13,909 nucleotides of DNA from an uncultured Eubacteriales bacterium (GTDB lineage Bacteria; Bacillota; Clostridia; Oscillospirales; Ruminococcaceae), in the NCBI GenBank assembly GCA_900318545.1, contig ONLC01000086.1, positions 1 to 13,909 of the forward strand, written 5' to 3'. The notes beneath the pieces were generated by a model that did not search any database, was not told the DNA's origin, and saw nothing but the letters and a program-made list of their open reading frames with translations. The position numbers were made by a program, and so were the translations under genes. Within the stretch, counting starts at the first letter, position 1; the number at the start of each line of letters is the position of its first letter. Below, piece after piece: positions 13,748 to 13,909 of this stretch.

Positions 13748-13909
13748 ATGGACATTCGTGTACTGAAATATTTTCTTGCTGTTGCAAGGGAGCAAAGCTT
13801 TTCTGTGGCAGCTGAAAGGCTGTATCTTTCTCAGCCGACGCTTTCAAGGCAGCTTAAAGAGCTTGAAGACGAGCTTGGAAAGCCGCTGCTTATCCGTTCA
13901 AACAAGGGT
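13748..13909 (+). CDS. LysR-type transcriptional regulator, N-terminal part (3' end outside window)
   Basis: Only the first 54 codons are present. MDIRVLKYFLAVAREQSFSV, then AAERLYLSQPTLSRQLKELE and the following ELGKPLLIRS, is the standard LysR-family winged helix-turn-helix, with recognition helix around SQPTLSRQLKELE. The effector-binding domain lies beyond the window, so the ligand is unknown. AAAGGAGGA ends 7 nt before the ATG. The gene is divergent from the 70-aa/DUF3737 operon, the classic arrangement in which a LysR regulator controls its neighbour and itself from the shared intergenic region (inference). Confidence 0.95.
   Translation, partial: MDIRVLKYFLAVAREQSFSVAAERLYLSQPTLSRQLKELEDELGKPLLIRSNKG

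Noticed and set aside
13612..13815. A 67-codon plus-strand frame across the LysR leader
   Set aside because: It overlaps the LysR coding region in another frame, spans the inverted repeats and shows no recognisable domain.

Overview
The window looks like chromosomal DNA from a low-to-medium-G+C, plant-fibre-degrading Clostridia, most likely a Ruminococcus-like member of the Oscillospiraceae. This is inferred from gene content: a GH3 glycosidase, a GH44 endoglucanase with a Gram-positive type C-terminal membrane tail, a CE1-like esterase, a DUF3737 protein, clean sigma-A promoters and AGGAG ribosome binding sites. No 16S or other marker gene is present, so the genus is a guess. I see no mobile element, CRISPR array, tRNA, rRNA or phage gene.

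Layout. (1) 1-1236, plus: the C-terminal part of a GH3 glycosidase, meeting a minus-strand NhaC-type antiporter (1273-2790) at a shared 13-bp-stem terminator. (2) 2971-5091, plus: an overlapping operon of an OmpR-type response regulator, a histidine kinase with almost no extracytoplasmic sensor, and a small two-helix membrane protein. It meets a minus-strand esterase (5121-5861) at a second two-way terminator. The esterase has an anomalous 5' end, with the best ribosome binding site and ATG out of frame by one base. (3) 5996-10411: a second-messenger block. It holds a diguanylate cyclase with three tandem PAS-like repeats and no RxxD I-site (minus), a divergent stand-alone STAS protein (plus), and a convergent soluble EAL phosphodiesterase fused to a long repetitive beta-solenoid (minus). 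(4) 10516-12300, minus: a secreted, membrane-tethered GH44 endoglucanase. (5) 12434-13494, minus: a 70-aa cysteine-containing protein translationally coupled to a DUF3737 beta-solenoid protein. A truncated LysR-type regulator (13748 to the end) is divergent from them, across a 253-bp intergenic region rich in inverted repeats.

How it may fit together. Polysaccharide breakdown (GH3, esterase, GH44) lies interspersed with cyclic-di-GMP synthesis and degradation, a STAS switch and a two-component system. A local c-di-GMP circuit touching fibre degradation or adhesion is a reasonable hypothesis, but nothing in the sequence proves a regulatory link. The strongest candidate for something undescribed is the EAL-beta-solenoid fusion: all EAL catalytic residues are intact, and about 350 C-terminal residues carry a roughly 28-residue period in a protein with no secretion signal. 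Good sigma-A-like promoters (17-bp spacers) can be placed upstream of nearly every transcription unit.
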